64,000 bases of DNA from Nocardioides sp. WS12 (GCF_014108865.1 NZ_CP053928.1:2728001-2792000), one strand, 5' to 3'. Numbered from the stretch's first letter, positions 25,614 through 33,763 are shown. Program-made: numbers and translations. Notes: generated from the letters alone by a model not told the origin.

Positions 25614-26672
25614 ATGAATACGAGCCAGCAGATCGTCCTCGCCGCGCGCCCACACGGCCACGTCAATAGCGCCGATTTCCGTCATGAGGAAGCGCCCGTG
25701 CCACCGGTCGAAGAAGGCGGTATCGAGATCGAGAGCCTCCTCATCTCGATCGACCCGGCGATCCGCGGCTGGCTCGACGACCGCCCGAGCTACCTACCTC
25801 CGGTCGCGATCGGCGCCCCCATCCGAGCGTTGGGCATCGCGCGCGTCACCGCGTCGCGGAATGACGAGTTCCCCCCGGGAACCATCGTGCGAGGGTTCGT
25901 TGGCTGGCAGCAGCGCCAAGTTATCGCCACGCCTGCCGGCACCTGGCAGAAACTCGACCCCGCGCAGGACGTGCCGCTCGAACACCACCTTGGAATCCTC
26001 GGCATGACCGGTCTGACCGCATGGGCGGGCGTCAACGACATCCTGCAGCCCCAACTTGGGCACACTGTGCTCGTCTCCGGTGCCTCAGGTGCCGTAGGCA
26101 CCGTGGCCGTACAGCTCGCGAAGCACGCTGGTGCCTACGTCATCGGGATCGCTGGCGGCGCGGAAAAGTGCGCCATGGTCACAAGCCTTGGGGCTGATGC
26201 CGTGATCGACCGCAAGGACCGTGACTGGCCCACACAGTTGAAGCGGGCCGCGCCAAACGGGATCGACCGACTGTTCGAAAACGCCGGCGGCCCGATGTTC
26301 GAATCAGCAATCAACCTTCTCAATGACCACGCACGCATTGCGCTTTGCGGACTCATTGACGGCTACAACCTCGAACAGCGACCAGCCGGACCCAGCAACT
26401 TCGGCATGCTCCTCACCAAACGCGTCCTCACCCAGGGCTTCATCGTCCTCGACTACATGGACCGCGCCAACGAGGTCGAGGCCTACCTTGCGAACCTCAT
26501 AGCCTCAGGACAAATGCGGGCCGTCCAGACCGTCCTGTCCAGCCTCGACCAACTTCCTGACGCCTTCATCGAAAGCTTCACCAACGGTCACCCGGGGAAG
26601 CTCATCGTGGACCTCCAAGGGAAGACCGCGTCCGAGCGTTCGATGACGGAATCGGCCGCAAATCAGAAATGA
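25614..26672 (+). CDS. NADP-dependent MDR-family oxidoreductase
   Basis: 352 residues resembling prostaglandin reductase/leukotriene B4 12-hydroxydehydrogenase-like alkenal reductases. ISIDPAIRGWLDDRPSY at residues 42-58 and LGMTGLTAWAGVNDI, then VLVSGASGAVGTVAVQLAK (NADP loop), are typical; there are no zinc ligands. The ATG at 25614 follows AAAGGAGA. It reduces activated C=C bonds with NADPH. The gene is intact to its stop, only three bases from the left end of the IS3 element. Confidence 0.88.
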   Translation: MNTSQQIVLAARPHGHVNSADFRHEEAPVPPVEEGGIEIESLLISIDPAIRGWLDDRPSYLPPVAIGAPIRALGIARVTASRNDEFPPGTIVRGFVGWQQRQVIATPAGTWQKLDPAQDVPLEHHLGILGMTGLTAWAGVNDILQPQLGHTVLVSGASGAVGTVAVQLAKHAGAYVIGIAGGAEKCAMVTSLGADAVIDRKDRDWPTQLKRAAPNGIDRLFENAGGPMFESAINLLNDHARIALCGLIDGYNLEQRPAGPSNFGMLLTKRVLTQGFIVLDYMDRANEVEAYLANLIASGQMRAVQTVLSSLDQLPDAFIESFTNGHPGKLIVDLQGKTASERSMTESAANQK

Positions 26673-26675
26673 CGG

Positions 26676-26701
26676 GTTGACCTGTAACCGGTTTCCCGGA
26701 C
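26676..26701 (+). repeat. IS3 left inverted repeat
   Basis: Left terminal repeat, beginning GTTGACCTGTAACCGG and continuing TTCCCGGAC. It differs from the right end at two adjacent positions in its inner part. Confidence 0.9.
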
Positions 26702-26742
26702 ACCGATGCTGAGGCGAGAATCGTCTCGGAGAGGAGTCCGCT

Positions 26743-27030
26743 ATGCCGGCACCCAAGGACCCGGAGTTCCGTCGTCGAGCTGTCGCGCTCGCACGGCTGC
26801 GGGAGAAGCCAATCGCCCAGATCGCGAAGGAGCTCGGGATCGCAGAGTCTGGTCTTCGTCGCTGGATGAACCAGGCCGATGTCGACGAGGGCAAGCGAGA
26901 AGGTCTCTCGAGTGACGAGAAGGCCGAACTGGTCCGCCTTCGTCGCGAGAACCGCACCCAGGCGATGGAGATCGAGATCTTGAAGCGGGCCTCGGCCTAC
27001 TTCGCTCGGGAGAACGTGCTCCCAAAATAG
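26743..27030 (+). CDS. IS3-family transposase OrfA
   Basis: 95-residue DNA-binding subunit with a helix-turn-helix (IAQIAKELGIAESGLRRWMN) and a leucine-rich C-terminal helix (ELVRLRRENRTQAMEIEIL) for oligomerisation. It ends in PK-stop over an AAAA run at 27024-27027. Slipping back one base there continues into the OrfB frame (IGFRFVREL...), the programmed frameshift that makes the OrfAB transposase. Confidence 0.92.
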   Translation: MPAPKDPEFRRRAVALARLREKPIAQIAKELGIAESGLRRWMNQADVDEGKREGLSSDEKAELVRLRRENRTQAMEIEILKRASAYFARENVLPK

Positions 27031-27077
27031 GGTTCCGGTTCGTTCGTGAGCTTGCCGCTGACGGGTTCCCCGTCGCG

Positions 27078-27896
27078 GTGGCGTGCCGGGTCCTGGGAGT
27101 CTCGACGTCGGGCTACTACGAGTGGATCAAGCGGCCACCATCGGACCGCGATGTCGCCGATGCCTACCTGCTCGACGTGATCATCGAGGTCCACACTGCG
27201 GCGCGGGCGACCTACGGCGTCCGGCGCGTTCATGCCGAGCTCGTGCTGGGCCGCTCACACCACGTCGGGCGCAGGAAGGTGGCCCGGTTGATGGCCACTC
27301 ACGGCCTGGCTGGGGTCCACCGGCGCAAGTGGCGCCACGGACAGCGCTCGGAGGCGACCTGGCCCGACCACGTCCAACGGGACTTCACCGCCGACTCACC
27401 GGACCGGCTGTGGGTCACCGACATCACCCAGCACCGTACGAGTGAGGGGTGGGTCTACTGCGCGGCAGTGCTCGACGTCTTCAGTCGTCGGGTCGTGGGC
27501 TGGTCCATCGCTGACCACCTGCGCACCGAGCTCGTTGTCGATGCCCTGGAGATGGCCCGGATGCGTCGCAAGCCGGTCGGGACGATCCTGCACTCGGACC
27601 GCGGATCCCAGTACACGTCGTGGCTTTTCGGTCACCGGCTGCGCGAGGCCGGTCTGCTGGGTTCGATGGGCAAGGTCGCCTGCGCCTATGACAACGCGCT
27701 CATGGAGTCGTTCTGGGGTTCGATGCAGATCGAACTCCTCGACCGCCGCTACTGGACCACCCGGGCCGAGTTGGCCAACGCGATGTTCGAGTGGATCGAA
27801 GCGTTCTACAACCCCGTCCGACGCCACTCAGGACTCGGCTACCGGTCACCAGTCGAGTTCGAACGCCTTCACAAGACCGCCAACCCGGCGGCATGA
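27078..27896 (+). CDS. IS3-family transposase OrfB (integrase core)
   Basis: 272 residues from the GTG at 27078; the same frame is open back to 27027, where it joins OrfA by -1 slippage. The rve integrase core has its DDE residues in WVTDITQHR, HSDRGSQYTS and ALMESFWGSM, and ends with FYNPVRRHSGLGYRSPVEFE. There are no stops or frameshifts inside, so the element appears intact and may still transpose. Confidence 0.92.
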   Translation: MACRVLGVSTSGYYEWIKRPPSDRDVADAYLLDVIIEVHTAARATYGVRRVHAELVLGRSHHVGRRKVARLMATHGLAGVHRRKWRHGQRSEATWPDHVQRDFTADSPDRLWVTDITQHRTSEGWVYCAAVLDVFSRRVVGWSIADHLRTELVVDALEMARMRRKPVGTILHSDRGSQYTSWLFGHRLREAGLLGSMGKVACAYDNALMESFWGSMQIELLDRRYWTTRAELANAMFEWIEAFYNPVRRHSGLGYRSPVEFERLHKTANPAA

Positions 27897-27912
27897 TCAA
27901 CACACCCAAACC

Positions 27913-27938
27913 GTCCGGAGAACCGGTTACAGGTCAAC
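27913..27938 (-). repeat. IS3 right inverted repeat
   Basis: Right terminal repeat; read on the minus strand it begins GTTGACCTGTAACCGG and continues TCTCCGGAC. Confidence 0.9.
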
Positions 27939-28221
27939 AATCCCCAAAGCCCTGCCCGGCGAGAGCCGCGAAGCCGACACCCACGACCGCATCCGTCACG
28001 ACAAGATCGACAAGTCCGGCACCGTGACACTGCGCGCAGCCGGGAAACTCCGCCACATCGGCATCGGCCGAACCCACGCCGGAACCCACGTCATCCTGAT
28101 CATCCAGGACCTCGAAGTCCGCGTCGTCAACGCCATCACCGGCGAACTACTCCGCGAACTCACCATCAACACCAACCGCGACTACCAACCCAAAAACCAG
28201 AAAGACCCGAACCCCCAATGA
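27939..28221 (+). pseudogene. 3' stump of an IS481-family transposase
   Basis: About 93 codons in frame up to TGA at 28219-28221. They encode the characteristic IS481-type C-terminus: HDRIRHDKIDKSGTVTLR, LRHIGIGRTHAGTHVILI, VRVVNAITGELLRELTI and DYQPKN. The N-terminal helix-turn-helix and the DDE core are missing; the stump starts exactly where the IS3 element ends. No 5' part is visible to the left of the IS3, so the lost part was deleted, not just displaced. Confidence 0.85.
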
Positions 28222-28589
28222 GGGTTCGGATCTTTCCTATCTCTTGCGAGATCACAGTTCTCGACCCGCAAGATGTGGACCTGCGGCCATACGACCTGCG
28301 CGCCCTGCACTTCCAGGTCGACCATGCGAGGGAATCCGTTGCCGATATGCACTCCGCGGAACGTGAACCAGACGATGATGCGATCTCTGTCAGCCATGGT
28401 CGCGTGATGCTCGATCGTCCGATCCGAAAAACTTGCTGCGAACCAACCGCCGACGATGTCGAAAACGTTCACGTCCTGCCCGCTTACGTTGTCGTGAAAC
28501 TCGGGCGCGCAATGATCTTTGATCGAGAGATCGCCGTCAGCGACCCAACGCATGTACGCATCGGCAATCTCCGCATGAGCTGCATCCAT
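28182..28589 (-). pseudogene. SnoaL-like/NTF2-fold gene truncated by the IS481 element
   Basis: 135 codons. Residues 1-111 fit a SnoaL-like polyketide-cyclase/NTF2 protein: FDIVGGWFAASFSDRTIEHH, ADRDRIIVWFTFRGVHIGNG, FPRMVDLEVQG and VWPQVHILRVEN. After that, where the family needs about 25-30 more residues ending the sheet, the frame runs into the reverse strand of the IS481 stump (RKDPNPHWGFGSFWFLGW). The true 3' end has been replaced. TAGAGT six bases before the ATG at 28589 suggests the promoter is intact. Confidence 0.75.
28201..28235. terminator. Bidirectional stem-loop at the IS481 stump end
   Basis: AAAGACCCGAACCC pairs with GGGTTCGGATCTTT (13 of 14) around a seven-base loop. It flanks the stop of the transposase stump and ends with TCTTT on the plus strand and the matching run on the minus strand. 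It could terminate both the stump and the truncated gene at 28182-28589. Confidence 0.6.
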
Positions 28590-28595
28590 GCTCAG

Positions 28596-28601
28596 ACTCT
28601 A
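28596..28601 (-). promoter_or_regulatory. -10 hexamer of the truncated SnoaL-like gene
   Basis: TAGAGT on the minus strand, six bases before the ATG at 28589. Confidence 0.55.
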
Positions 28602-28855
28602 GGTTCCGCTGCCGGCCGCAGCGCAGAGCTTGCGATGCGAGTTCTGGTCCCGCTCCCGTCCGGATAGTCGCTGCGAGCCGGCTTGTTCGCGGCGGACTGG
28701 GTCACCGCCGGAGGAGGCAAAGCAGCGCTTCCATCCGATGAGCGGTCGGCCCCGCCCTTGAAAGCCAGCTCCGGCAGAACAGGCCGGGCCGAGCGATGGG
28801 CAAGAAACAGCCCGCTCAACAAGGAGTCCCGCGCTGATGGGACTGAGGTCGGGGC

Positions 28856-28861
28856 GACAAT
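28856..28861 (+). promoter_or_regulatory. Possible -10 of the quinone oxidoreductase gene
   Basis: GACAAT, six bases before the ATG at 28868; keeps A2 and T6 of TANNNT but not T1. Confidence 0.35.
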
Positions 28862-28867
28862 GGATGG

Positions 28868-29893
28868 ATGGACATCCGACAGGTCGTCATCACCCGCGCA
28901 GGCGGCCCGGAGCAGCTGAGGCTTCAGACGTCTCGACTCAACCCACCGGCCCCTGGTGAGGCGCAGGTGGAGGTGGTCGCCGCGGGCATCAACTTCGCCG
29001 ACATCCTCGCCCGTCAAGGCCTCTACCCCGACGCGCCGCCGCTGCCGCTGGTGGTCGGTTACGAGGTCTCGGGCACGGTGCGTGCCGTGGGAACGGGGGT
29101 CGATGAGTCCCTGGTCGGGCAGGACGTCCTCGCGCTGACCCGTTTCGGCGGCTACAGCAGCGCTCTGAACGTCCCAGTGACCCAGGTCTTCGCCAAGCCG
29201 GCGGCGCTGAGCCACGCGGAGGCCGCGTCGATCCCGGTCGCCTACCTCACCGCCTGGCAGCTCCTCGTGGTGCAGGGCGGTCTCCGCGAAGGGGACACCG
29301 TGCTCATCCAGAACGCTGGGTCCGGGGTCGGCCTCGCTGCTCTCGACATCGCTCGCCACGTGGGGGCGCGCACCATCGGTACCGCCAGCGCGGGCAAGCA
29401 CGACTTCCTCACGGCTCGCGGCCTGGACCACGCCATCGACTACCGCACCGGCGACTGGGCCGCCGAGGTCCGCGCCCTCACCGACGACCGGGGCGTAGAG
29501 CTGGTCATCGACCCGCTCGGCGGAGAGAGCTTCCGCCGGTCCCGCAGCGTCCTGCGCCCCACCGGCCGGCTCGGGATGTACGGCGTGTCCGCCGCCTCCA
29601 GCAACCAAGGTCTGCGCGGCAAGCTGCAGTTGGCCAAGACCGCGGCGTTGATGCCTCTGTTCCACCCCGTGCCGCTCATGAACGCCAATCAAGGTGCCTT
29701 CGGGGTCAACCTCGGGCACATGTGGGACGAGGTCGACAGGCTGCGTCGATGGATGGAGCAGGTGCTCAAGGGCGTCGGGTCCGGTTGGGTGCGTCCGCAC
29801 GTCGACTCCTCGTACCCCCTGGCCGACGCGAGCCGAGCCCACGAGCACATTGAGGCTCGCCGCAGCACCGGCAAGGTCGTACTGGAACCCTGA
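28868..29893 (+). CDS. Quinone oxidoreductase-like MDR protein
   Basis: 341 residues of the zinc-free quinone reductase (QOR/synaptic VAT-1-like) branch. The front has AAGINFADILARQGLYPDAP and GYEVSGTVRAVG; the cofactor region is VLIQNAGSGVGLAALDIARH, and the end is STGKVVLEP. NADPH-dependent reduction of quinones or enones is expected. The ATG at 28868 lies six bases after GACAAT, a weaker -10. The 278 bases up to the SnoaL-like gene hold the divergent promoters and nothing else that I can see. Confidence 0.88.
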   Translation: MDIRQVVITRAGGPEQLRLQTSRLNPPAPGEAQVEVVAAGINFADILARQGLYPDAPPLPLVVGYEVSGTVRAVGTGVDESLVGQDVLALTRFGGYSSALNVPVTQVFAKPAALSHAEAASIPVAYLTAWQLLVVQGGLREGDTVLIQNAGSGVGLAALDIARHVGARTIGTASAGKHDFLTARGLDHAIDYRTGDWAAEVRALTDDRGVELVIDPLGGESFRRSRSVLRPTGRLGMYGVSAASSNQGLRGKLQLAKTAALMPLFHPVPLMNANQGAFGVNLGHMWDEVDRLRRWMEQVLKGVGSGWVRPHVDSSYPLADASRAHEHIEARRSTGKVVLEP

Positions 29894-30060
29894 TCTGTAG
29901 TGCCCTCGCCCGCTGAGGCCGCGATTCGCGCGGGGATGTCGCGGCGATATGACTCGGGCGGGACATTGCCTAGTTACCCGGTTGCCTCGCTTGATTCGTC
30001 GGAGGGTTGGCCTACGGTTCGAAGCGAAGGCAATCGCCCTCTCGATCGAAAGGCGGCACC

Positions 30061-30228
30061 ATGGCAGTCGAGGTATTCACGGCGGATGGAGAAACGCAGA
30101 CGCACGATCCCGCAACTGGGATCGGCGTGACGGATGGTCACTTGCTCGTGACCCTGTGGGACGGCGCTGGCGATCCAACGATCGCGATCTACTCGCCCGA
30201 TCGGTGGATCGACGCGCGCGTCGTCTAA
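30061..30228 (+). CDS. Small unknown protein, 55 residues
   Basis: Starts at an ATG after GAAAGGCGGCACC (ribosome site GAAAGG). The protein is acidic and beta-rich (MAVEVFTADGETQTHDPATG, then LLVTLWDGAGDPTIAIYSPD), like a small single-domain accessory protein. I do not recognise the family. It sits alone in the accessory island. Confidence 0.5.
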   Translation: MAVEVFTADGETQTHDPATGIGVTDGHLLVTLWDGAGDPTIAIYSPDRWIDARVV

Positions 30229-30634
30229 TGCCCTGCGGGCACGACGAGTAGGGATTGGCCGGTTGATCAACTGCTCATCACGGCCCCAGCGTCGTCAGGT
30301 CGGTGTTGCACCTGGCGGAGCTTGTCGCATCGAAGTTGATGGCGTTCGCCTCGTGGTGGTTGGCGAACCACATGAAGGCGGCGACATGACGTAGCGGCGT
30401 GCTCGCCCGGCATGGCACCTGCGGAAGTGAATCCGCGTGTTCTGAATCCACTGGCCGGGGGGCTCCCAGGGTCCGCACGCCCAACCGGCACCGCTCGGCG
30501 ATCTGCGTCGGTGATGTCCCTGGCCCAGCCTTGGCGGTCACCGCCGCACCGCGACGCTGCGAACCGTCCACGCTCACTGCCATGATGCGACCCGAGAGGG
30601 CGTCTTCCTCCCCGCAACCCTTCAGGAGACCGAC
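30229..30634. other. 406 bases without a supported gene
   Basis: No frame here gives a protein with family-like features. A minus-strand frame across 30278-30700 is open and contains the stretch HVAAFMWFANHHEANAINFD, but it overlaps the start of the next gene and has an atypical composition. It may be the relic of a lost gene. No clear repeat or RNA is seen. Confidence 0.5.
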
Positions 30635-31543
30635 TTGGCCGTCCCGTATCCCACCGACCGCGCCACCAGCTGGTCGAGCGCCGGCCAAGACCGAGACCAT
30701 CGCATCGGGCTCGCAACCCAGGTCATCCTCGACTCGATTGACGAAAGTCCCACATGGTTCGTCCTTCTGGACCGGATCGCGGCCAGGTTGCGTATGGACT
30801 TGAACGACCCCGTTGAGAAGCCGAAGGTGGCCGACGCCCTACTGGCCGCCGAGATGGACCTGGAGTGGACAGGCGAAATCCTCTACCGCACCGACGGGGT
30901 CTTCGAACGACTTCCCGCTACCGGCGTCCCACAGCCTGTCGACGAAGCCGGACTTCGAGCAGTCGCCAACGAGGTGCTCCGGCTGGGGTGGCCCAACCCC
31001 GGGCATAAGCGCAGTCGCACCATCTGGGAATGCTTCGTCGAGCTCGGCGGGCGCTACCGGCACTGCGACGTTTACTGGGCGATGCACAAGCACCTGAAGA
31101 ATCACAAGCTTCGCATGGTCCGCGCTAATTGGATGCTCCAAGACGACATGCCGGCGATGCTCGCCGATCCGGAGATCAGCGCAGAGGAGCGCGTCGAGCT
31201 CGAGCGGCAGTTCGAAGCCGACTTGGTCGCTCGATACGTGGACTGGTTGGGCCGACGGGTACTCAAGAAGCGGTTCAGCAATGGCCGTGAGGCTGACCTG
31301 TACGACCACGCCCGAGACCTGATCATCGAAGCGAAGGCCTATCACCTAGACGACGTGCTAGTGGCCCACGCGATGGGTCAAGCGATGTACTACCGCATTC
31401 TGGACGATCTTCCGATCGAGACGAAGGTCGCCGTGCTAGTTCCAGGTCGTCCCCGGGAAGACGTGTTGCGCCTGCTCGATCACTACGACGTCGGGCTTAT
31501 CTATCCCGAGGGCGACTCGTTCTTCGAAGACATCCGACCCTGA
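30635..31543 (+). CDS. Putative PD-(D/E)XK nuclease-like protein
   Basis: 302 residues starting at TTG. The C-terminal third looks like a restriction-type nuclease core: Glu219 and Asp221 in GREADLYDHA, then Glu232-x-Lys234 in LIIEAKAYH after a hydrophobic strand, and a Gln in MGQAMYY. Spacing Asp221 to ExK fits the PD-(D/E)XK pattern. The middle is helical and charged (WECFVELGGRYRHCDVYWAM); the N-terminus is unknown. In this island a defence or DNA-processing role is plausible but not shown. No methylase or helicase partner is adjacent. Confidence 0.6.
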   Translation: MAVPYPTDRATSWSSAGQDRDHRIGLATQVILDSIDESPTWFVLLDRIAARLRMDLNDPVEKPKVADALLAAEMDLEWTGEILYRTDGVFERLPATGVPQPVDEAGLRAVANEVLRLGWPNPGHKRSRTIWECFVELGGRYRHCDVYWAMHKHLKNHKLRMVRANWMLQDDMPAMLADPEISAEERVELERQFEADLVARYVDWLGRRVLKKRFSNGREADLYDHARDLIIEAKAYHLDDVLVAHAMGQAMYYRILDDLPIETKVAVLVPGRPREDVLRLLDHYDVGLIYPEGDSFFEDIRP

Positions 31544-31645
31544 TGCCCCGGACGCTGCTCGCGGCGAAGTGACGCATCCGTCCGGGGCCCAGCCTCGCGA
31601 TGAAGCCTGCGTGTCGGTCAACCTCTGCTTGTAGGCTGCCTTCCC

Positions 31646-32221
31646 GTGGCTCAGGAATGCGCAACTCTGATCGAAGCCGGCGCCGTGTGCGGGATTTTAG
31701 CGGTGGGCAGATGCAGCGAGTGTGGGCGGCCCTTTTGTCCGAGCCACCAAGCTCGAGGAAATCCTCTCGTTCCAGACCCTGCTCGCTGCATTGCGTGCTA
31801 CATCGCGGCGGCCGAGGCTCTGCGTCGAACCCAGGCCACCGAGGAAAGCGCCGCGCGCCAACAACTTCCCAGGATGATCACGGAGATCACGTCATCTCCT
31901 AGCGCAATCTGGATCCCACGCAGACGCGAGGCATTCCGCAGCAGGGAAACTTTGGGCAGCAGACTTGCTCCCCCGTTGTCAGTGAGAAAGTACAAGCAGA
32001 TCCCGTTCGTGGAGGACCTCGGCGACGTGGTTGCGATCGGCAAACTCGTTTGGGAGTTCGACCTCGGTTACCACGAGAGCGAGCGGGAAACCTGCGAGTC
32101 AGGCATCACCCGACAAGGGGATCTGGCGGTCATGAGTGGGCGCGGCGGAACGGTGGTATCTCCGCCGACCGAGATCGTGCGAGCTCTTGGAGCCGCAATG
32201 GAGCACTTGAGAAACGGATAG
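31646..32221 (+). CDS. Unknown protein with an N-terminal zinc-finger-like cluster
   Basis: 191 residues from a GTG; TAGGCT lies eight bases upstream. Residues 23-49 hold CSECGRPFCPSHQARGNPLV...CIAC, a B-box/AN1-like arrangement of Cys and His that probably binds zinc. The rest is a beta-rich domain (FVEDLGDVVAIGKLVWEFDL) with no known motif. It is not GC-biased like the core genes. Function unknown; a binding adaptor is possible. Confidence 0.5.
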   Translation: MAQECATLIEAGAVCGILAVGRCSECGRPFCPSHQARGNPLVPDPARCIACYIAAAEALRRTQATEESAARQQLPRMITEITSSPSAIWIPRRREAFRSRETLGSRLAPPLSVRKYKQIPFVEDLGDVVAIGKLVWEFDLGYHESERETCESGITRQGDLAVMSGRGGTVVSPPTEIVRALGAAMEHLRNG

Positions 32222-32411
32222 CGAGAGCGCCAAGTGTCTCTCCCCTGGGAGTCTCTATACGGGAGGATTCAGTCAAGGCGGCGGTTCGACGCGACCTCAG
32301 TTGCGGCGGAATGCGCTAGGGCGGCTGGACCGATTGCTGCCCGGCCGCTTCGCGGCCCGGTTTCGTCGGCGGCCTCGGGTACCGTACAGAACACACGTTC
32401 GAGGAGGCGCA

Positions 32412-33236
32412 GTGCTCACTGTTCGAGAACTGGCAGATCGCTTTGGTACGACCGTGACTTTCGCAGTCCGCGCACTCGAGACGATTGGGCACAATGCAGG
32501 GGGGCCAGAATCGCCGGTGCCCGACTGGGCGTTGGCTCGGTTCGTCGATCGCTTTGGGGAGAAGATACGGGCCGTTCGACCGAAGTCGTCGGTCGTGGCC
32601 ACGTTCACTGCTGAAACCGATGTCGCGCCGGTCGTCGCTCGCACAGCCCGCAAGGACAAGCCCCACGTCATGCGCGTGGCTCACTCCAGGGTGACCGGCG
32701 GACGTGATGGACAAGGCAACCGCGTGAAGCGACTGCTGGACGACCCCGGTCCGATCCATGCGATCGACGCGGCTGGGACTTGGGATGGCGATCCGTGGAA
32801 CGGTGAGGTTCTGCAAGGTGCTGTTCACTTCTACAGCGGTGGCATGAATACCGGTCCGCCCGCTGCTTGCGGCGTGTCTGTGCGAGCAGTTCTAAGCGAT
32901 GAGTTCGTGCCGGAGGAGGAACCATCTGCCGACCTGATCGGTATAGGTCGGCGTGCTCCGGCCGCGTTTCGCCGGCAGTGCCGCCACTGCGCGACGGCTG
33001 TCGCTGAAGGCCAGGGCTTTCGTACGCCGCCGCACGAGCGCGTCGAGCGCACGTACTTCTGCGAGTCCTTCCTGCGGGTCCGAGTCGACGGCACGGGGGA
33101 GGTTCAGGACTGCACCCTGCACGATCGTCACGACGGTCCGCACCGAACTCGCGACGGAGCAACATGGACAATCGGCTTCGACGACTTCGTGCCTGCTCCG
33201 CTCGACGCGAGTCGCAAGATCAGCAAGGCATCGTGA
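32412..33236 (+). CDS. Unknown protein with IF2N-like front and Cys/His-rich end
   Basis: 274 residues. The GTG at 32412 follows GAGGAGGCGCA and is preferred over an upstream frame rich in Arg. Residues 1-50 (LTVRELADRFGTTVTFAVRA, then LETIGHN) look like the small helical IF2 N-terminal/helix-turn-helix type that binds nucleic acid. The C-terminal part has CRHCATAVAEGQGF, YFCESF and DCTLHDRHDGPH, probably a zinc site. Function unknown. Confidence 0.55.
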   Translation: MLTVRELADRFGTTVTFAVRALETIGHNAGGPESPVPDWALARFVDRFGEKIRAVRPKSSVVATFTAETDVAPVVARTARKDKPHVMRVAHSRVTGGRDGQGNRVKRLLDDPGPIHAIDAAGTWDGDPWNGEVLQGAVHFYSGGMNTGPPAACGVSVRAVLSDEFVPEEEPSADLIGIGRRAPAAFRRQCRHCATAVAEGQGFRTPPHERVERTYFCESFLRVRVDGTGEVQDCTLHDRHDGPHRTRDGATWTIGFDDFVPAPLDASRKISKAS

Positions 33237-33340
33237 AACGCTGTCGCCTGCGGCGATAGTTCTTCCACGCCGACCTCGGAGGTCTGTTGCCCGCGGACTC
33301 GAGTCAAGGTGGGCACCTCGCGGCGCTACGACCCGCGTAG

Positions 33341-33613
33341 GTCGGTGCTGACACCGAGGGTGCAGCAGACCATCCGACGGTTCGACTGCGGCCACGTGAC
33401 GCGCTGTCCTGGCTTCTGACGGTCCACGAGCGACTTCTCGCTCCTCCTACTGGCGGCCGCGGCCTCGTCCGATCTACCAGCGGAACTTGCCCTGATTGCG
33501 ATTCGGAGCTCGAGTGGGGAACCGGACCGCACGAGGAAGACGCGTTAGTGCGCAAGACCGTGGCGTGGCAATGCCACGGCTGCGGCGCAATGGGCTTGCC
33601 TTACCTGGATTGA
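33341..33613 (+). pseudogene. Zinc-ribbon gene fragment, copy 1 of a repeated module
   Basis: A frame without an ATG or GTG start, closed upstream by TAG at 33338 and ending with TGA at 33611. It encodes RDALSWLLTVHERLLAPPTG, then TCPDCDSELEWG, EDALVRKTVAWQCHGCGAMG and LPYLD, a four-cysteine zinc ribbon. The zinc ribbon is intact here, but the 5' end is lost, so it is probably a relic. It matches the end of the ORF at 35719-36210. Confidence 0.6.
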
Positions 33614-33699
33614 CCAATCAACTGAGCGGGGTGGGTGGGGGTTTCTCGGGTGCGCAGAGGCTCCGCGCGGCCCGCAGCGGCGGGTGGAGGGGCGCTCCC
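33386..33699 (+). repeat. Direct-repeat module, copy 1
   Basis: About 314 bases that align without large gaps to 36028-36332 (roughly 80% identity by eye, with a net indel of nine bases). It includes the coding end of the zinc-ribbon fragment and the following G-rich stretch with hairpins. Confidence 0.8.
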
Positions 33700-33709
33700 A
33701 CCCACCCCG
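33627..33709 (+). other. G-rich nested stem-loop just upstream of the DUF262 gene
   Basis: A perfect 13-base inverted repeat (CGGGGTGGGTGGG at 33627-33639 and CCCACCCACCCCG at 33697-33709) encloses a 57-base insert with its own stem (CTCC/GGAG and CCCGC/GCGGG). The distal arm ends 49 bases before the DUF262 -10. It could be a terminator, a structured regulatory RNA, or an attachment/regulatory element. A related but weaker structure is found in copy 2. Confidence 0.5.
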
Positions 33710-33757
33710 TGGGACGGGAGCGGGAGTGAACACGTGCCAGTCGCGGGCCTAGTTCGA

Positions 33758-33763
33758 TAGCCT
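33758..33763 (+). promoter_or_regulatory. -10 hexamer of the DUF262 gene
   Basis: TAGCCT, six bases before the GTG at 33770; supports that start and a leaderless message. Confidence 0.6.

Larger units (their letters stand above)
26676..27938 (+). mobile_element. IS3-family insertion sequence
   Basis: 1,263 bases bounded by imperfect inverted repeats of 26 bases that begin GTTGACCTGTAACCGG on each strand. They match at 24 of 26 positions by eye. Contains OrfA and OrfB in the -1 frame arrangement of IS3 elements. The bases just outside (CGG on the left, AAT on the right) do not form a target duplication. The right end abuts a broken IS481-type transposase rather than the other half of an interrupted gene, so a deletion or recombination has occurred at the element. 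Confidence 0.9.

Noticed and set aside
26743..27896. The two IS3 ORFs as a frameshifted, broken transposase
   Set aside because: The -1 arrangement with AAAA at 27024-27027 is the programmed frameshift of IS3 elements, so it is a normal intact gene pair.
33496..33729. A 77-codon frame in repeat copy 1 as a small gene
   Set aside because: It is in a different frame from the zinc-ribbon sequence that is shared by both copies and has no ribosome site.
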